Of a stretch of DNA of 64,000 nt, positions 1 to 9,278 are shown piece by piece. The notes beneath the pieces are model-generated. The model was given only the letters and a program-made list of their open reading frames with translations, was not told where the DNA came from and made no database searches. Position 1 is the first letter of the stretch. Every line of letters begins with the position of its first letter. Location: the NCBI RefSeq assembly GCF_001713395.1, contig NZ_CP016452.1, forward strand, positions 1,984,001 to 2,048,000, in the 5' to 3' direction. The position numbers were made by a program, and so were the translations under genes. The DNA comes from Sinorhizobium sp. RAC02. GTDB lineage: Bacteria > Pseudomonadota > Alphaproteobacteria > Rhizobiales > Rhizobiaceae.

Positions 1-1378
1 CGCTGGCGGGCGCCGGGATCAAGTTCAGCGTGATACCGGCAGCCGCGAGGTCCTCCTTGAGCGTTACGGCGATCGTTTCGTTTTGGGCGTTGGTACGATA
101 GAGTGCATCAAGTGTGATGCCGTCGGGATAACCAGCCTTCGCCAGGAGTTCCCTGGCTTTTTCCGGGTTCCCCTTGTTGCCTTCAGTTGGATAGGGATCG
201 AACTGCTCGTATCCCGAAATCGTCGAGGTGATGATCTGCGACAGGGGCACGGCGGCAATAGATCCGCCGAGCGTTTGCACCAGATGGGCGCGGTTGACTG
301 CGTAGGACAAGGCTTGACGCACTTCAGGCTTGCGCAGCGCCTCGATCCCTTCACTTGTCGCATTCTTCTGCGCATTTATGGTGATGAAGTTGGCCGAGCC
401 GCTGTTGGTCGCATGCAGATAGGGGCTGTCCTTGGACACATACTGCCGGATGGTGCCGCGTGGCGGCGTGTCGAGATAGAGCGACAGGTCAGCCTCGCCC
501 GCCTGAATTTTCTGGACGACCGCGTCTTCGCTGTTGGTGGTGAAGTCGACATGAATCTCGTCGACATAGGCCTTGCGGGCTTCGTCCGACTCCGCTTTGA
601 AATTCTTGGCCTTCTTGAGAACCAGCTTTTGCCCCTGGTCGTAGGAGACGACATAATACGGTCCGCTAGAAGGAAGATTCTTGCGGGATTCCAGCGAGTC
701 CGGGAAGTATTTCGATGCGATTTCGGAAGCGACCGGCGATACGAAATTCATCGAGAGAATATTGAGGAAGTCGTAGTTCTTGGTGTCGGAATGGATCACC
801 AAAGTCTTGTCATCCGGAGCGGACACACCGGAAATTTCATGGCTATCGATGAAGGCCTTGCTCGCCGCCAGATCGCCGGTCGGTACTTTCGAAAACTCTT
901 TGCAGTAGTCGACGAAGCCCGAGAACACGAGGTTGAAATAGTTGATGGCCGCGACCTGCTTGTTGGGGTCGCAGAAGCGCTTGATGCCGTAGACGAAATC
1001 GCCGGCGACGATCTTGCGTTCGGTCGAGCCCGAGAAGAAAATATCGTCCTTCAAATGGAAGGTGTACGTCTTGCCGTCCGGGCTGACATCCCAGGACTTG
1101 GCGAGATCTGGCACCAAAGTCGTGTCCTCCTTGAGACCGACGGGGGAACCCGGATAGGTGACGAGCTGTCGTGTCGTCGCCCGCAGGATCTCCCATGACT
1201 CGACGCTGTAACCGGTCAGCGGATCGAAGGCGTCAAGATCGGCTTCAAGCGAGGCGATGCGCAGCGTACCACCAAACTTCGGCTCATCGGCGAGCGCCGG
1301 GGCACACAGGGCAGTGTAAGCGGCAAGAAGCGGAACGGCGGCCCGCTTGGCGGAGCGCAAAAGAACGTTAACATGCAT
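1..1378 (-). CDS. ABC transporter substrate-binding protein, family 5 (peptide/nickel/opine type), C-terminus cut off by window edge
   Basis: Reading frame open from an ATG at 1376-1378 down to base 1, so only about the first 459 residues are visible. It begins with a cleavable signal peptide (positively charged start, hydrophobic stretch, then APALADEP). After that come features of the DppA/OppA-like family: FGGTLRIAS near the N-terminus, a long middle region and the RQALSYAVNR segment typical of the second lobe. Such proteins deliver short peptides, opines, nickel or other small solutes to an ABC importer; the permease genes should lie beyond base 1. The gene diverges from a flavin monooxygenase and acetyltransferase pair. 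The substrate cannot be deduced. The family call is firm. Confidence 0.85.
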   Translation of the reverse strand, partial: MHVNVLLRSAKRAAVPLLAAYTALCAPALADEPKFGGTLRIASLEADLDAFDPLTGYSVESWEILRATTRQLVTYPGSPVGLKEDTTLVPDLAKSWDVSPDGKTYTFHLKDDIFFSGSTERKIVAGDFVYGIKRFCDPNKQVAAINYFNLVFSGFVDYCKEFSKVPTGDLAASKAFIDSHEISGVSAPDDKTLVIHSDTKNYDFLNILSMNFVSPVASEIASKYFPDSLESRKNLPSSGPYYVVSYDQGQKLVLKKAKNFKAESDEARKAYVDEIHVDFTTNSEDAVVQKIQAGEADLSLYLDTPPRGTIRQYVSKDSPYLHATNSGSANFITINAQKNATSEGIEALRKPEVRQALSYAVNRAHLVQTLGGSIAAVPLSQIITSTISGYEQFDPYPTEGNKGNPEKARELLAKAGYPDGITLDALYRTNAQNETIAVTLKEDLAAAGITLNLIPAPAS

Positions 1379-1405
1379 GGGGTGGATCGCCTCGGTTTGA
1401 ATTGA

Positions 1406-1437
1406 ATGCATTATTTCTATAGTTTTTATGCATTATT
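1406..1437. promoter_or_regulatory. Direct repeat ATGCATTATT x2, candidate operator/promoter of the binding-protein gene
   Basis: ATGCATTATT occurs at 1406-1415 and again, identically, at 1428-1437, a 22-base spacing of roughly two helical turns. The pair lies about 30-60 bases upstream of the minus-strand binding-protein start, in a locally AT-rich stretch. The regulator is unknown. Confidence 0.35.
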
Positions 1438-1687
1438 GAAACGAAGCGACGTTCCAATTTCAGCCCCCGCCGGAAAAATAAGATGCAGATAAGCGGGTTT
1501 CGCCAGAAAATCAGTGTCGCGTCGAAGCGTTTCGTTCTGTCCGCGCGACACCGCCCGCACCGATGACGGCCAACATTGCCCAAACCGTTGCCACCATCTC
1601 TACCGCGAAAATTGGGAACGATTTTCCCTCAAGTGGCCGTATTTGGAACAGATTGCCCACGCCAAGCGTCAAATCCCGTAGCATAAA

Positions 1688-1704
1688 TCTATAAAATTTA
1701 TAGA
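1688..1704. promoter_or_regulatory. 17-base palindrome TCTATAAA-A-TTTATAGA, candidate operator
   Basis: Perfect 8-base inverted arms around a single central A, about 115 bases before the plus-strand monooxygenase start. Very AT-rich in a GC-rich region. It looks like a dimeric regulator site; no T-tract suggests a terminator. Confidence 0.4.
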
Positions 1705-1818
1705 CTATAGGCTGACCCCAATGGCTTCAAGCGAGCATCCAAACCATCCTCCCTTGCTAATTTTAAACGCTCTGCCCGACCGAGCGCGCTCGCTCTGTGC
1801 TCGTGGGGAGCGTTCGGC

Positions 1819-2963
1819 ATGAGCGGCAATATCCATCTCCACTGGTATCTACCGACGAATGGCGACAGCCGGGGCCTGACGGGCTCGGGAAACGATAGTC
1901 ACGTTGTCGAGGTTTCCGGCGGCTTCCGTGCACCGACACTTTCATATCTTGGAGAGGTCGCACGCGCTGCCGAACAGCAGCATTTCCATGCGGTTTTGAC
2001 CCCCACCGCACATGGTGTGAAGACGCCTGGATCACCACTGCGGCCCTCGCCCGGGAAACAAGCCGACTGAAATTCCTCGTCGCGTTCAGACCCGGGCTCA
2101 TATCGCCGACGCTCGTTGCCCATCAGGCGGCAACCTTCCAGAGAATGACTGGCGGGCGGCTGCTTCTCAATGTCGTTACAGGCGGCGATCGCTTCGAACA
2201 GGCACGCTTTGGCGACCATCTCGACCATGATGCACGCTATGAACGGACGGAGGAATTCCTTTCTGTCGTGCGTGGGGTGACGTCCGCACCAGCGGAGCAA
2301 CCCTTCTCCTTCACGGGAAAGCACTATGACATCCGGGAAGCGCGCATCGACCCTACGCCCTACGGCCTCCCTCAGATCTTCTTTGGCGGCGCCAGCCCGG
2401 CCGCTCTGGACGTGGCAACCGCACAGGCCGACGTCTATCTGGTTTGGGGGCGCCCGCCGGAACTCGAGGCGGAAAATATCGCGCAGCTGAAAGCGCGTGC
2501 TGCCGCAAAAGGCCGCTCGTTGCGCTTCGGCGTGCGCCTGCATGTCATTTCACGCGATACGGAAGACGAAGCCTGGGCCGTGGCCGACAAGCTGCTGACG
2601 TGGCTCTCGCCGGATCGGGTCCGAAAGGCGCGCGATCTGCTCGCCAAATCCGAATCCGTAGCCCAGAGCCAGATGTCGGCGCTGCACACGCATCGGGAAG
2701 GCCTGCCGGCTTCAGCACGCGAACTGGAAATCCACCCTGGCCTTTGGTCGGGCTATGGGCTCGTGCGCGGCGGAGCGGGCACGGCCCTCGTCGGCAGCCA
2801 TGCGCAGGTTGCCGACCTGATCGAAGCCTATCACGACGTCGGTTTCGATCACTTCATCCTCTCAGGCCAGCCTCATCTTGAAGAAGCCTGGCATTTCGGC
2901 GAGGGCGCCGCAGCCTTTCTCAAGGCGCGGGGCCGTCTCGCTCCGGTAACACCGCAGTCATAA
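1819..2963 (+). pseudogene. Frameshifted LLM-class flavin-dependent monooxygenase (SsuD-like alkanesulfonate monooxygenase)
   Basis: Two frames together give one SsuD-like protein. The first (from 1819) reads IHLHWYLPTNGDS and HAVLTPTAHG, then leaves frame. The second frame carries EDAWITTAALARE immediately after it and continues LKFLVAFRPG, the LLNVVTGGD segment, LYLVWG-like DVYLVWG, FGVRLHVISRD and LVRGGAGTALVG to the stop at 2963. The order matches FMNH2-dependent alkanesulfonate monooxygenases, which release sulfite from sulfonates using reduced flavin. The junction is at about 2011-2018, and one missing base restores the frame. Either the gene is broken or the assembly has an error. No flavin reductase lies beside it. 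The next gene begins 10 bases downstream, suggesting co-transcription. Confidence 0.8.
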
Positions 2964-2973
2964 GGAGAGGCAC

Positions 2974-4224
2974 ATGCCATCGCTCTCGATAGTCCCATCT
3001 TCGGGCAGCCCAAGCCTGGATATCCGATCGCTGAATGGTAACGAGGACCGCCGGAAGGCATTTGCCGTATTCCGGCAGGCCTTGCTTGGAATCGGCGATT
3101 TCGGCCGTACTAGCCCAGAAACCGAGACGCGGTTTCTGGCAGAGGGCCAATCGCTTGGCGGCTTCGAGGGGGATATCTTGCGGGGCGTCGTGAACGGCTA
3201 CGATTCATCGATCACCCTGCCCGGTGGCCGGCGTGTGCGCCACCTGTCTGTCACACATGTCGGCGTCTCTCCCGATGCGACACGCCGAGGTATCGCCCGT
3301 CAGTTGATCGTCGAGCAGCTTCGTCGCGCCCGCTCCGAAGGCTATGTCGTCGCAGGTCTCAGGGCATCCGACACTGGCATCTATGGCCGATACGGGTATG
3401 GCATCGCCTCATGGTCGGTCCGACATGAGCTCGACCTGACCCGCGCCGAACTTGCTACTACCACGCCCCGCGAAGAGCTTCGCATTGTCGACGCACGCGA
3501 AAATTTTCCCCTGTTTCGACAGATCGCCGACTCCGATCCGACGCCGCGCGCCACAACCCTGTCTCGCTGGGATGGCTGGTGGGCCATGCAGGAGTTTCGC
3601 ACGATCCATGGCACAACGCCCTACCACGCGGTCGTTTTCGGCCCCGAAGGAAACGAGCGCGGCTATCTGCGCTTCCATATCGAACCCTCGGACAACTGGT
3701 TCACGTCATCGCAGCGCACCGTGATAATCGACGATCTAATCGCACATGACGATGAGGCGTGGCGGGGCCTGATCGGCCATCTCTTCACGCAGGATATCCT
3801 GCACCGGGCGGTTTTCCCGTCCCAACCGGTCGATGACCCGTTACCCCTGTTTTTGCGCAATCCTCGGACATTGGAAATCTCCGGTCAACGTGACGAAAGC
3901 TGGATACGGCCTCTCAATCTGGCGGCTTTACTTTCCGCCCGCCGCTTTGGCGGGACGCGGCAGGTAACGCTTGCCGTCGAAGACGATCTGTTCCCCGACA
4001 ACAGCGGTCTCTGGTCTATCGGAAAGGAGGGTGCAGTACGAAGCACCGAAAGGCCCGAAGCCCGGCTTGCAATCGCGGACTTGGCAACGCTGATATTCGG
4101 TGCGCACCAAGCGACATCTCTCGCAGCGTCGGAACGTCTTTGGACGGCTTCCGGCGAGATCACGGAGGAATTGGATCTCATATTCGCCTGCAGTCGACGT
4201 CCCCACTCAGGCATATCATTTTGA
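2974..4224 (+). CDS. Eis-family GNAT N-acetyltransferase
   Basis: 416 residues, the usual size of the Eis (enhanced intracellular survival) acetyltransferases, which acetylate amines such as aminoglycosides or lysines with acetyl-CoA. The N-terminal GNAT domain shows the acetyl-CoA loop VGVSPDATRRGIARQL at about residues 95-110, followed by GYVVAGLRASD and the IYGRYGYG segment characteristic of Eis proteins. The C-terminal third fits the SCP2-like domain. The chain ends in phenylalanine; in characterised Eis proteins the C-terminal carboxylate acts in catalysis, so the end looks intact. An AAGGAGAGG-type ribosome site precedes the ATG. It follows the broken monooxygenase by 10 bases. The acceptor substrate is unknown. 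Confidence 0.85.
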   Translation: MPSLSIVPSSGSPSLDIRSLNGNEDRRKAFAVFRQALLGIGDFGRTSPETETRFLAEGQSLGGFEGDILRGVVNGYDSSITLPGGRRVRHLSVTHVGVSPDATRRGIARQLIVEQLRRARSEGYVVAGLRASDTGIYGRYGYGIASWSVRHELDLTRAELATTTPREELRIVDARENFPLFRQIADSDPTPRATTLSRWDGWWAMQEFRTIHGTTPYHAVVFGPEGNERGYLRFHIEPSDNWFTSSQRTVIIDDLIAHDDEAWRGLIGHLFTQDILHRAVFPSQPVDDPLPLFLRNPRTLEISGQRDESWIRPLNLAALLSARRFGGTRQVTLAVEDDLFPDNSGLWSIGKEGAVRSTERPEARLAIADLATLIFGAHQATSLAASERLWTASGEITEELDLIFACSRRPHSGISF

Positions 4225-4528
4225 ACGCTAGATAAATCGCGCTCAGGGACCGAGGGTATACCATTGGCTCAACCCGTTCTACCCGGCATGGACGCCTCGA
4301 AAGGCTGTGAACCGCTCCCCCGGTTGTTACAAGTTCAATACGTATCAGATATTCTAGTCGTCTGATGACCCTGGCTTCGCTGGAGCGGCCTATTTGGAGC
4401 CTTGAGAAGAAAGACTATTTTCAAACACAGATTGGAGCGCTTGCTCCTGATCTGCCCCCTTCAAACTGGACCGATTTTGGTTAGAGTTTTCCGGTGATTT
4501 TCCATGGCTGGGAAAGGAACGGAAGACG

Positions 4529-4795
4529 ATGAAGGCATCGCAGTTTTCGGACGCGCAGAAGGGCGGGAATTCGGAAGCAGGGTGATGAAGGGATGACGGT
4601 CGCGGAGATTGCCGCAAAGCGGAGATCTGCCAGGCGACCTATTTCAACTGGAAGAAAAAATACGCCGGTCTGTTGCCGCCGGAGATGAAGAAGCTGAAGC
4701 AGCTTGAGGACGAGAATGCGCGGCTGAAGAAGATCGTCGTGGACCTGACGCTGGACCGCGAGATGCTGCAGGATGTCATTCGGCGAAAGCTTTAA
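4529..4795 (+). pseudogene. Broken IS3-family orfA (helix-turn-helix plus leucine zipper)
   Basis: Begins MKASQFSDAQK, the usual start of IS3 OrfA. A frameshift near 4560 and another near 4610 interrupt the helix-turn-helix. The last frame reads CQATYFNWKKKYAGL and then the coiled-coil LKQLEDENARLKKIVVDL and ends at the TAA at about 4795. The protein cannot be made as one chain. Confidence 0.75.
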
Positions 4796-5616
4796 GGCCT
4801 GCTCGGAAGCGGGAGGTGGTGAAGGGTATGTGCCGGGATTGGACGATCTCGATCCGCGTGCTTGCGGTGCACTCGACTTTGATCGGTCGACCTACCACTA
4901 CACCTCCCGTCGTGCCGATCAGGCCGGTCTGGAGCGTCGTATTCGGGAGATTTGCGAGACGCGCGTGCGCTACGGCTACCGTCGTGTGCATGTGCTGCTG
5001 GAACGCGAAGGTTGGGCACCAACATCAAGAGAACCTATCGTATTTACAGAGACTTGGGCCTGCAGTTGCACAACAAGACGCCGAAGCGCAGGATCAAGGC
5101 AAAGCGGCAGATAGCGATCGGTCCGAACGACGTGTGGGCGATGGACTTCGTGCACGACCAACTCGCGACCGGAAAGAAACTGCGGGTTCTGACGGTAGTC
5201 GACATCTTCTCACGCTACGTGCCCGTGCTTGATCCGCATCATAGCTATCGCGGTGAAAACGTGGTGCAAACGCTGGAACAGGTGTGCCGCCAGGTCGGCT
5301 ATCCGAAGACGATCCGTGTCGATCAAGGTACTGAATTTGTGTCGCGCGATCTCGACCTTTGGCCTATGCCAAGGGCGTGATCCTGGACTTCTCACGGCCA
5401 AGTAAACCGACGGACAATGCTTTTATCGAAGCCTTCAACGGCCGCTTGCGAGCGGAGTGCCTGAACCAGCATTGGTTCCTGACCCTTGCGGACGCCCGCG
5501 AAAAAATGGAGGATTGGCGCAGAGACTATAATGGCTTCGGCACCCATGGTGCGATCGGCAACAAGGTACCGATCTCACTGATGAATCCGACAAGCGCCGC
5601 CAGCCCGCTTCCCTGA
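4795..5616 (+). pseudogene. Broken IS3-family orfB transposase (DDE integrase)
   Basis: Fragments of a DDE transposase in several frames: a HTH_21-like segment (about 4900-5020), then VWAMDFVHDQLATGKKLRVL with the first catalytic Asp (about 5130-5200), IRVDQGTEFVS with the second Asp (about 5315-5345), and KPTDNAFIEAFNGRLRAECL with the catalytic Glu (about 5405-5465), ending at 5616. At least two frameshifts (near 5010 and 5360) split it. All three catalytic residues can still be read, so the decay is recent or moderate. Confidence 0.8.
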
Positions 5617-5668
5617 GACAGGCCGGAAAACTCTACCATCCCCTGGTCCAGAAACTTGGGGCGGTTCA

Positions 5669-6213
5669 CTAACGCATGCATTAGCATCAAAGTCGGATCA
5701 CCCAATGGGGGCAGACCAACTGCCAATGCGCTACTTAAGGTTTTCGATGACCTGATGGCCGAGAAGTGGCTGCCGTTCATGACCATGGAGCGAATTTTCG
5801 GCTTCAGCCGGGTCGATGTTCGCGAGGTTACTCATTCTAACAAGCGACCGTTCCGAAAACCGGGAAGCCCGCCGCTTCTTATCGAATCAGACGCCGAACA
5901 AGCGGCGGTTCCAAAACACGGGTTGGTTCAAGCCAGTTGTGATGCTGGCGAATTCTGGATTAGCAGGATTGATCAATATGTTGCTGTCGAGCCTTGCAAC
6001 AACGTTTGGGACCAAAAGGATAGCACTCCGCCGCTGCGAGCATCAGGCCTCTCCATAGGATTTGCTTATAGTAGTGGGCATGGCATCCCAACCGGCAAAT
6101 CCGGTGGTGAGAACACTTCATAACTCGTTCCCTTTGGGATTGTAATCTCCACATATTGCTGGTTCGGTAGCAGTCGCCGCTGCTTCCGATCCATGCGCCA
6201 ACGCCGATCGACC
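5669..6213. other. Non-coding or relic region between the IS and the iron-uptake genes
   Basis: 545 bases. A plus-strand frame of 155 codons (5656-6123) begins inside the IS end and has no recognisable domain, and a minus-strand frame (5960-6244) is equally unconvincing. I see no tRNA, terminator or repeat. It may be remnant sequence disrupted when the IS arrived. Confidence 0.4.
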
Positions 6214-7251
6214 TCAGACCGACTTGCTGCGCATCAACAACCACAGGAGGTAAACCCCGCCCAGGAGCCCTGTGGTCAGCCCTATAGGCATGTGGACATT
6301 GATGGGCAGGTGCTGGCTGGTGAGGTCAGCCGCAAGAAGCAGCGCCATGCCCATCATTGCGCCAGAAATGACGGGAACGTCCGGTGATGCGCTCAGCCGC
6401 CGGGCAAGCTGCGGAGCAGCGAGCGCGACGAAGGCGATGGGGCCGGCAGCGGCGGTGGCGATTGATGTCAGCCCGACAGCCGCCATGATCATCACGAGCC
6501 GCGTCCGTTCGGCATCGACGCCAAGCTGGCGGGCGGCATCGTCGCCCATTTCGAGCAGGTTCAGGCGGCGCGCGTGGGCGAGGGCGACAGGCAGGACGAC
6601 CGCAAAGCCGATGGCGGCGGGCACGACATGCAACCAGGTGCGCGTGTTCAGCGAACCAGCAAGCCACAACTGGGCAGACGCCGCCTGATCTAGACCGCCG
6701 CTCACCAGCAGGATCGTGTTGACGCCGGAAAGCGTGGCGCCGACGCCGATGCCGACCAGAACGAGCCGGTATCCGCCGGTGGAGCGGCCCTTCCGGGCAA
6801 GCAGGAAGACGGCGACCGCCGTCAACACGCCGGAAAGCACGGCCGCTACCGATGTCTCGAGCGGCCCGGCATTCAGCAGCATGATCTGCACGATAGCACC
6901 GGTCGCCGCCCCCGTCGTGAAACCGATCACATCCGGGGAGCCGAGCGCATTGCGCGAAATGGACTGAAAGCTCGACCCCGCCATGCCGAGCGCGCCGCCG
7001 ACGAGAATGGCCGTCAGCAGCCGCGGAAGCCGGATGCGCAGGATGACGCGCTCGGCCTTCGCATTCTCGCCCTGCCCGGTAAGCGCCGCCAGCACTTCGC
7101 TTGCGCTGAAGGACAAGGTGCCTGTGCCGAGCAGGAGGATGGCGAAAACCGCAACGATCAGCGCCAGCACGCAGCAGAGCACGACGACCCTTGATCGCCA
7201 GCAAAACGACAGCGGGCCGAAACGGCAGACGGATACGGGCGCGTTTGTCAT
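6214..7251 (-). CDS. FecCD-family iron-chelate ABC transporter permease (second permease, FepG-like)
   Basis: 345 residues, hydrophobic throughout, with about nine to ten membrane segments as in BtuC/FecCD permeases. Diagnostic stretches include RLPRLLTAILVGGALGMAGSS and GAATGAIVQ, and near the end AAAGPIAFVALAAPQLARRL, the FecCD coupling region that touches the ATPase. It moves ferric chelate across the inner membrane with its partner at 7248-8288, whose stop codon overlaps this start by four bases (ATGA). It is the last gene of the minus-strand set reductase, binding protein, permease, permease. Confidence 0.92.
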   Translation of the reverse strand: MTNAPVSVCRFGPLSFCWRSRVVVLCCVLALIVAVFAILLLGTGTLSFSASEVLAALTGQGENAKAERVILRIRLPRLLTAILVGGALGMAGSSFQSISRNALGSPDVIGFTTGAATGAIVQIMLLNAGPLETSVAAVLSGVLTAVAVFLLARKGRSTGGYRLVLVGIGVGATLSGVNTILLVSGGLDQAASAQLWLAGSLNTRTWLHVVPAAIGFAVVLPVALAHARRLNLLEMGDDAARQLGVDAERTRLVMIMAAVGLTSIATAAAGPIAFVALAAPQLARRLSASPDVPVISGAMMGMALLLAADLTSQHLPINVHMPIGLTTGLLGGVYLLWLLMRSKSV

Positions 7252-8288
7252 AGCTGCTTCAGTCGGAATTTTCGGACGATGAGGATGAAGAACGGACCGC
7301 CGATCAATGCGGTGACGATGCCGGCAGCGATTTCCTCCGGTGCGGCGATTACCCGGCCGAGACTGTCTGCGCCGAGCAGGAGAATGGCGGCGAAGAGAGC
7401 GGAATAGGGAAGGATCCAGCGATAATCCGGCCCGGTGACGGTGCGGGCAAGATGCGGGGCCACCAGCCCGACGAAGCCGATGGGGCCGGCAGCGGCCGTC
7501 GCCGCACCGGAAAGCAGCATCACCGCGAGGCAGGCCAGAACCAGTGTAAGGCGTGTGTTGAGGCCGAGCGCCTTGCCGAGATCATCCCCGAGGGCAACCG
7601 CATTGAGGTTTCCGGCAATCGAGACGGCTGCTCCAACCCCGAAGAGTGTTGCGATGGCGAGGATGCCGGCAATGTCGAACCCGCGCCCGGCGACCGACCC
7701 CGCCGCCCAGTTGCGAAAATTGTCGAGCACCGCGAGGGGCGCATTGATCAACATGATGCCCGTAACCGCGCCCAGCATGACCGACAATCCGGCACCGGCA
7801 AGCACCAGCCTCACCGGGTTCGTCCCGGTTTCGTGCGCTCGTCCCAGCACGAAGACGGCGGCGCCCGCCATGCCCGCGCCGGCGATACCGAACCAGACGT
7901 AGCCTGCCATCGTCGTTGCTCCGAAGACCGAGGCACCGAGCACGACCGCAACGGCGGCGCCGGCATTGACACCGAGCAGACCGGGTTCGGCCAGCGGATT
8001 GCGGGTGACCGCCTGCATTACCGCGCCGGCGAGACCAAGCGCGAGACCTGCAAGAAGCGCGACGACGGTTCTCGGAAGACGCAGGCTCCAGACGATCAGA
8101 TGCTGGTCGTCGCGCGTATCATGGACGAAGACTGCATCGAGAACGACATGAAGGGGAATGGGCCGCGAGCCGAAGGCAAGGCTGGCAAGGCAGAGCAGCA
8201 CGAGCACCGCAAGGCCGGCGAGGAGCCCGGCGAGCCGCCGCCTGCGGCGCAAGTCGCCCACCGCCCCACCCGAAATCGCCGTGGTCAT
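7248..8288 (-). CDS. FecCD-family iron-chelate ABC transporter permease (first permease, FepD-like)
   Basis: 346 residues with FecCD hallmarks: SLRLPRTVVALLAGLALGLAG, AVTRNPLAEPGLLGVNAGAA (the NPLAxPxLLG motif of this family) and AAAGPIGFVGLVAPHLAR near the C-terminus. It forms the heterodimeric membrane channel with the neighbouring permease. It overlaps by four bases both the binding-protein gene upstream and the second permease downstream, indicating strict translational coupling. Confidence 0.93.
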   Translation of the reverse strand: MTTAISGGAVGDLRRRRRLAGLLAGLAVLVLLCLASLAFGSRPIPLHVVLDAVFVHDTRDDQHLIVWSLRLPRTVVALLAGLALGLAGAVMQAVTRNPLAEPGLLGVNAGAAVAVVLGASVFGATTMAGYVWFGIAGAGMAGAAVFVLGRAHETGTNPVRLVLAGAGLSVMLGAVTGIMLINAPLAVLDNFRNWAAGSVAGRGFDIAGILAIATLFGVGAAVSIAGNLNAVALGDDLGKALGLNTRLTLVLACLAVMLLSGAATAAAGPIGFVGLVAPHLARTVTGPDYRWILPYSALFAAILLLGADSLGRVIAAPEEIAAGIVTALIGGPFFILIVRKFRLKQL

Positions 8289-9250
8289 TGCGTTTTCAGG
8301 GACAGGGCCACGGTGTCGATCATCTGCAGGCCGGAATAATAGTCGATGCGGAAGGACGTGGGTCCTAGCGGATAGACCCGCTTACCGGCGACGGCAGGAA
8401 GATTGGTGAGAACAGGATCGGCAAGAAAGGCCGTGACGTCCTCCTGCGTTGCCCGCAGCAGAAAGACGCTGTCGCCGGCGATCGCCGCCGGCAGGTTCTC
8501 CTGCGAGATGAATTCGAAATCGGAAGCACGGGTGACTTGGCCGCGGAGGCTCTCGGGTAGGCCGACCAGCGTCATGCCAAGTGCTGCGAGAAGCTGGGCC
8601 TGCGGACTCGTGGGCTTGCTGACGGAATAGCTGCCGCCGACGTTGTAGCCGACGATACTGGCGGTGCCCGCTACGCGCGGCAGCGTGGCGGCAACCTCCG
8701 CCGCATAAGCATCGAAACGGCGGATCGCCTCGGCCGCCTGGTCCTCGAGGCCGGTGGCCTTGCCGAGCTCCAGCGCGATGTCCTGCCAGCTCTGATTGGA
8801 ATAGTTGACCACGATCGCCGGGATGCCTTGCGCCTCAAGCTCGGCATAGTGCGCCACGACGCTGTCGGCGCCCGTCGCCGAAACGATCAGCAGGTCCGGT
8901 TCCGCACCGATCACGGCTTCGATGTCGAATTCAAGTTTGCCATAGAGCATCTCGACACCGCGCTCGTCGGCAACCGCCGCCCACTGCGAGAAGAAGCCCT
9001 TGTCATCCGTCAGCGCGCTCGGCGTTGTCGCGGCGGTCGCGACGACCGGCGCGCCGATGGCGAGAAGGATGCCGGTGAGGCTCGGCGCCGTCGAGACGAT
9101 CCTTTTCGGCCGCGCCGGCAGGGTCAGTTCGCCGGCGTCATGGCGCACGGTGCGCGGCCACGCATCCTCGGCGCGCGTGGTGCGGAGCGGCAGGAGCGCG
9201 GTAGCAGCAAGGCCGAGAGTAGAGGTGAGGAATGTGCGGCGAAGCGTCAT
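8285..9250 (-). CDS. Periplasmic iron-siderophore-binding protein (FepB/FatB-like)
   Basis: 321 residues from the ATG at 9248-9250. I chose this start because it gives a proper Tat-like export signal (TLRRTFLTSTLG, then a hydrophobic core ending TTRAEDAW); an earlier ATG only adds 27 unlikely residues. The mature part has the class III binding-protein layout, with RPKRIVSTAPSLTGILLAIGA at the start of lobe one, a long connecting helix and FRIDYYSGLQMIDTVAL at the end. It hands a ferric chelate to the FecCD permeases encoded directly downstream. The upstream reductase gene ends 28 bases before it. The ligand is unknown. Confidence 0.9.
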   Translation of the reverse strand: MTLRRTFLTSTLGLAATALLPLRTTRAEDAWPRTVRHDAGELTLPARPKRIVSTAPSLTGILLAIGAPVVATAATTPSALTDDKGFFSQWAAVADERGVEMLYGKLEFDIEAVIGAEPDLLIVSATGADSVVAHYAELEAQGIPAIVVNYSNQSWQDIALELGKATGLEDQAAEAIRRFDAYAAEVAATLPRVAGTASIVGYNVGGSYSVSKPTSPQAQLLAALGMTLVGLPESLRGQVTRASDFEFISQENLPAAIAGDSVFLLRATQEDVTAFLADPVLTNLPAVAGKRVYPLGPTSFRIDYYSGLQMIDTVALSLKTQ

Positions 9251-9278
9251 GGTCGTGTCTGCCGTAGCTGCAAGGGGT

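Larger units (their letters stand above)
1379..1818. other. Intergenic region between divergent transporter and monooxygenase genes
   Basis: No convincing gene is present in these 440 bases; a 71-codon open frame on the minus strand (1368-1583) has no family features and runs into the transporter gene start. The region is AT-richer than its surroundings near 1400-1440 and 1680-1710, where a direct repeat and a palindrome lie. It probably carries both divergent promoters. Confidence 0.5.
4448..5668 (+). mobile_element. Degenerate IS3-family insertion sequence (IS407-like group)
   Basis: About 1.22 kb bounded by imperfect inverted repeats. The left end starts TGATCTGCCCCCTTC and the right end, read inward, starts TGAACCGCCCCAAG; both ends share CTGGACC and then TAGAGTTTTCCGG. 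Inside are an orfA-like and an orfB-like transposase on the plus strand, each broken by frameshifts. The four bases on either side differ (CTCC and CTAA), so no target duplication survives. The element is almost certainly immobile. Confidence 0.85.

Noticed and set aside
83..1198. Long open frame of 371 codons on the plus strand
   Set aside because: It is the exact antisense register of the solute-binding protein gene, whose translation has clear family motifs and a signal peptide.
1368..1583. 71-codon minus-strand frame upstream of the binding-protein gene
   Set aside because: Overlaps the transporter start and the putative promoter repeats; Arg/Asn-rich with no similarity I recognise.
5656..6123. 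155-codon plus-strand frame after the IS
   Set aside because: Starts within the inverted repeat of the IS, no recognisable family and no ribosome site; reported only as unexplained sequence.
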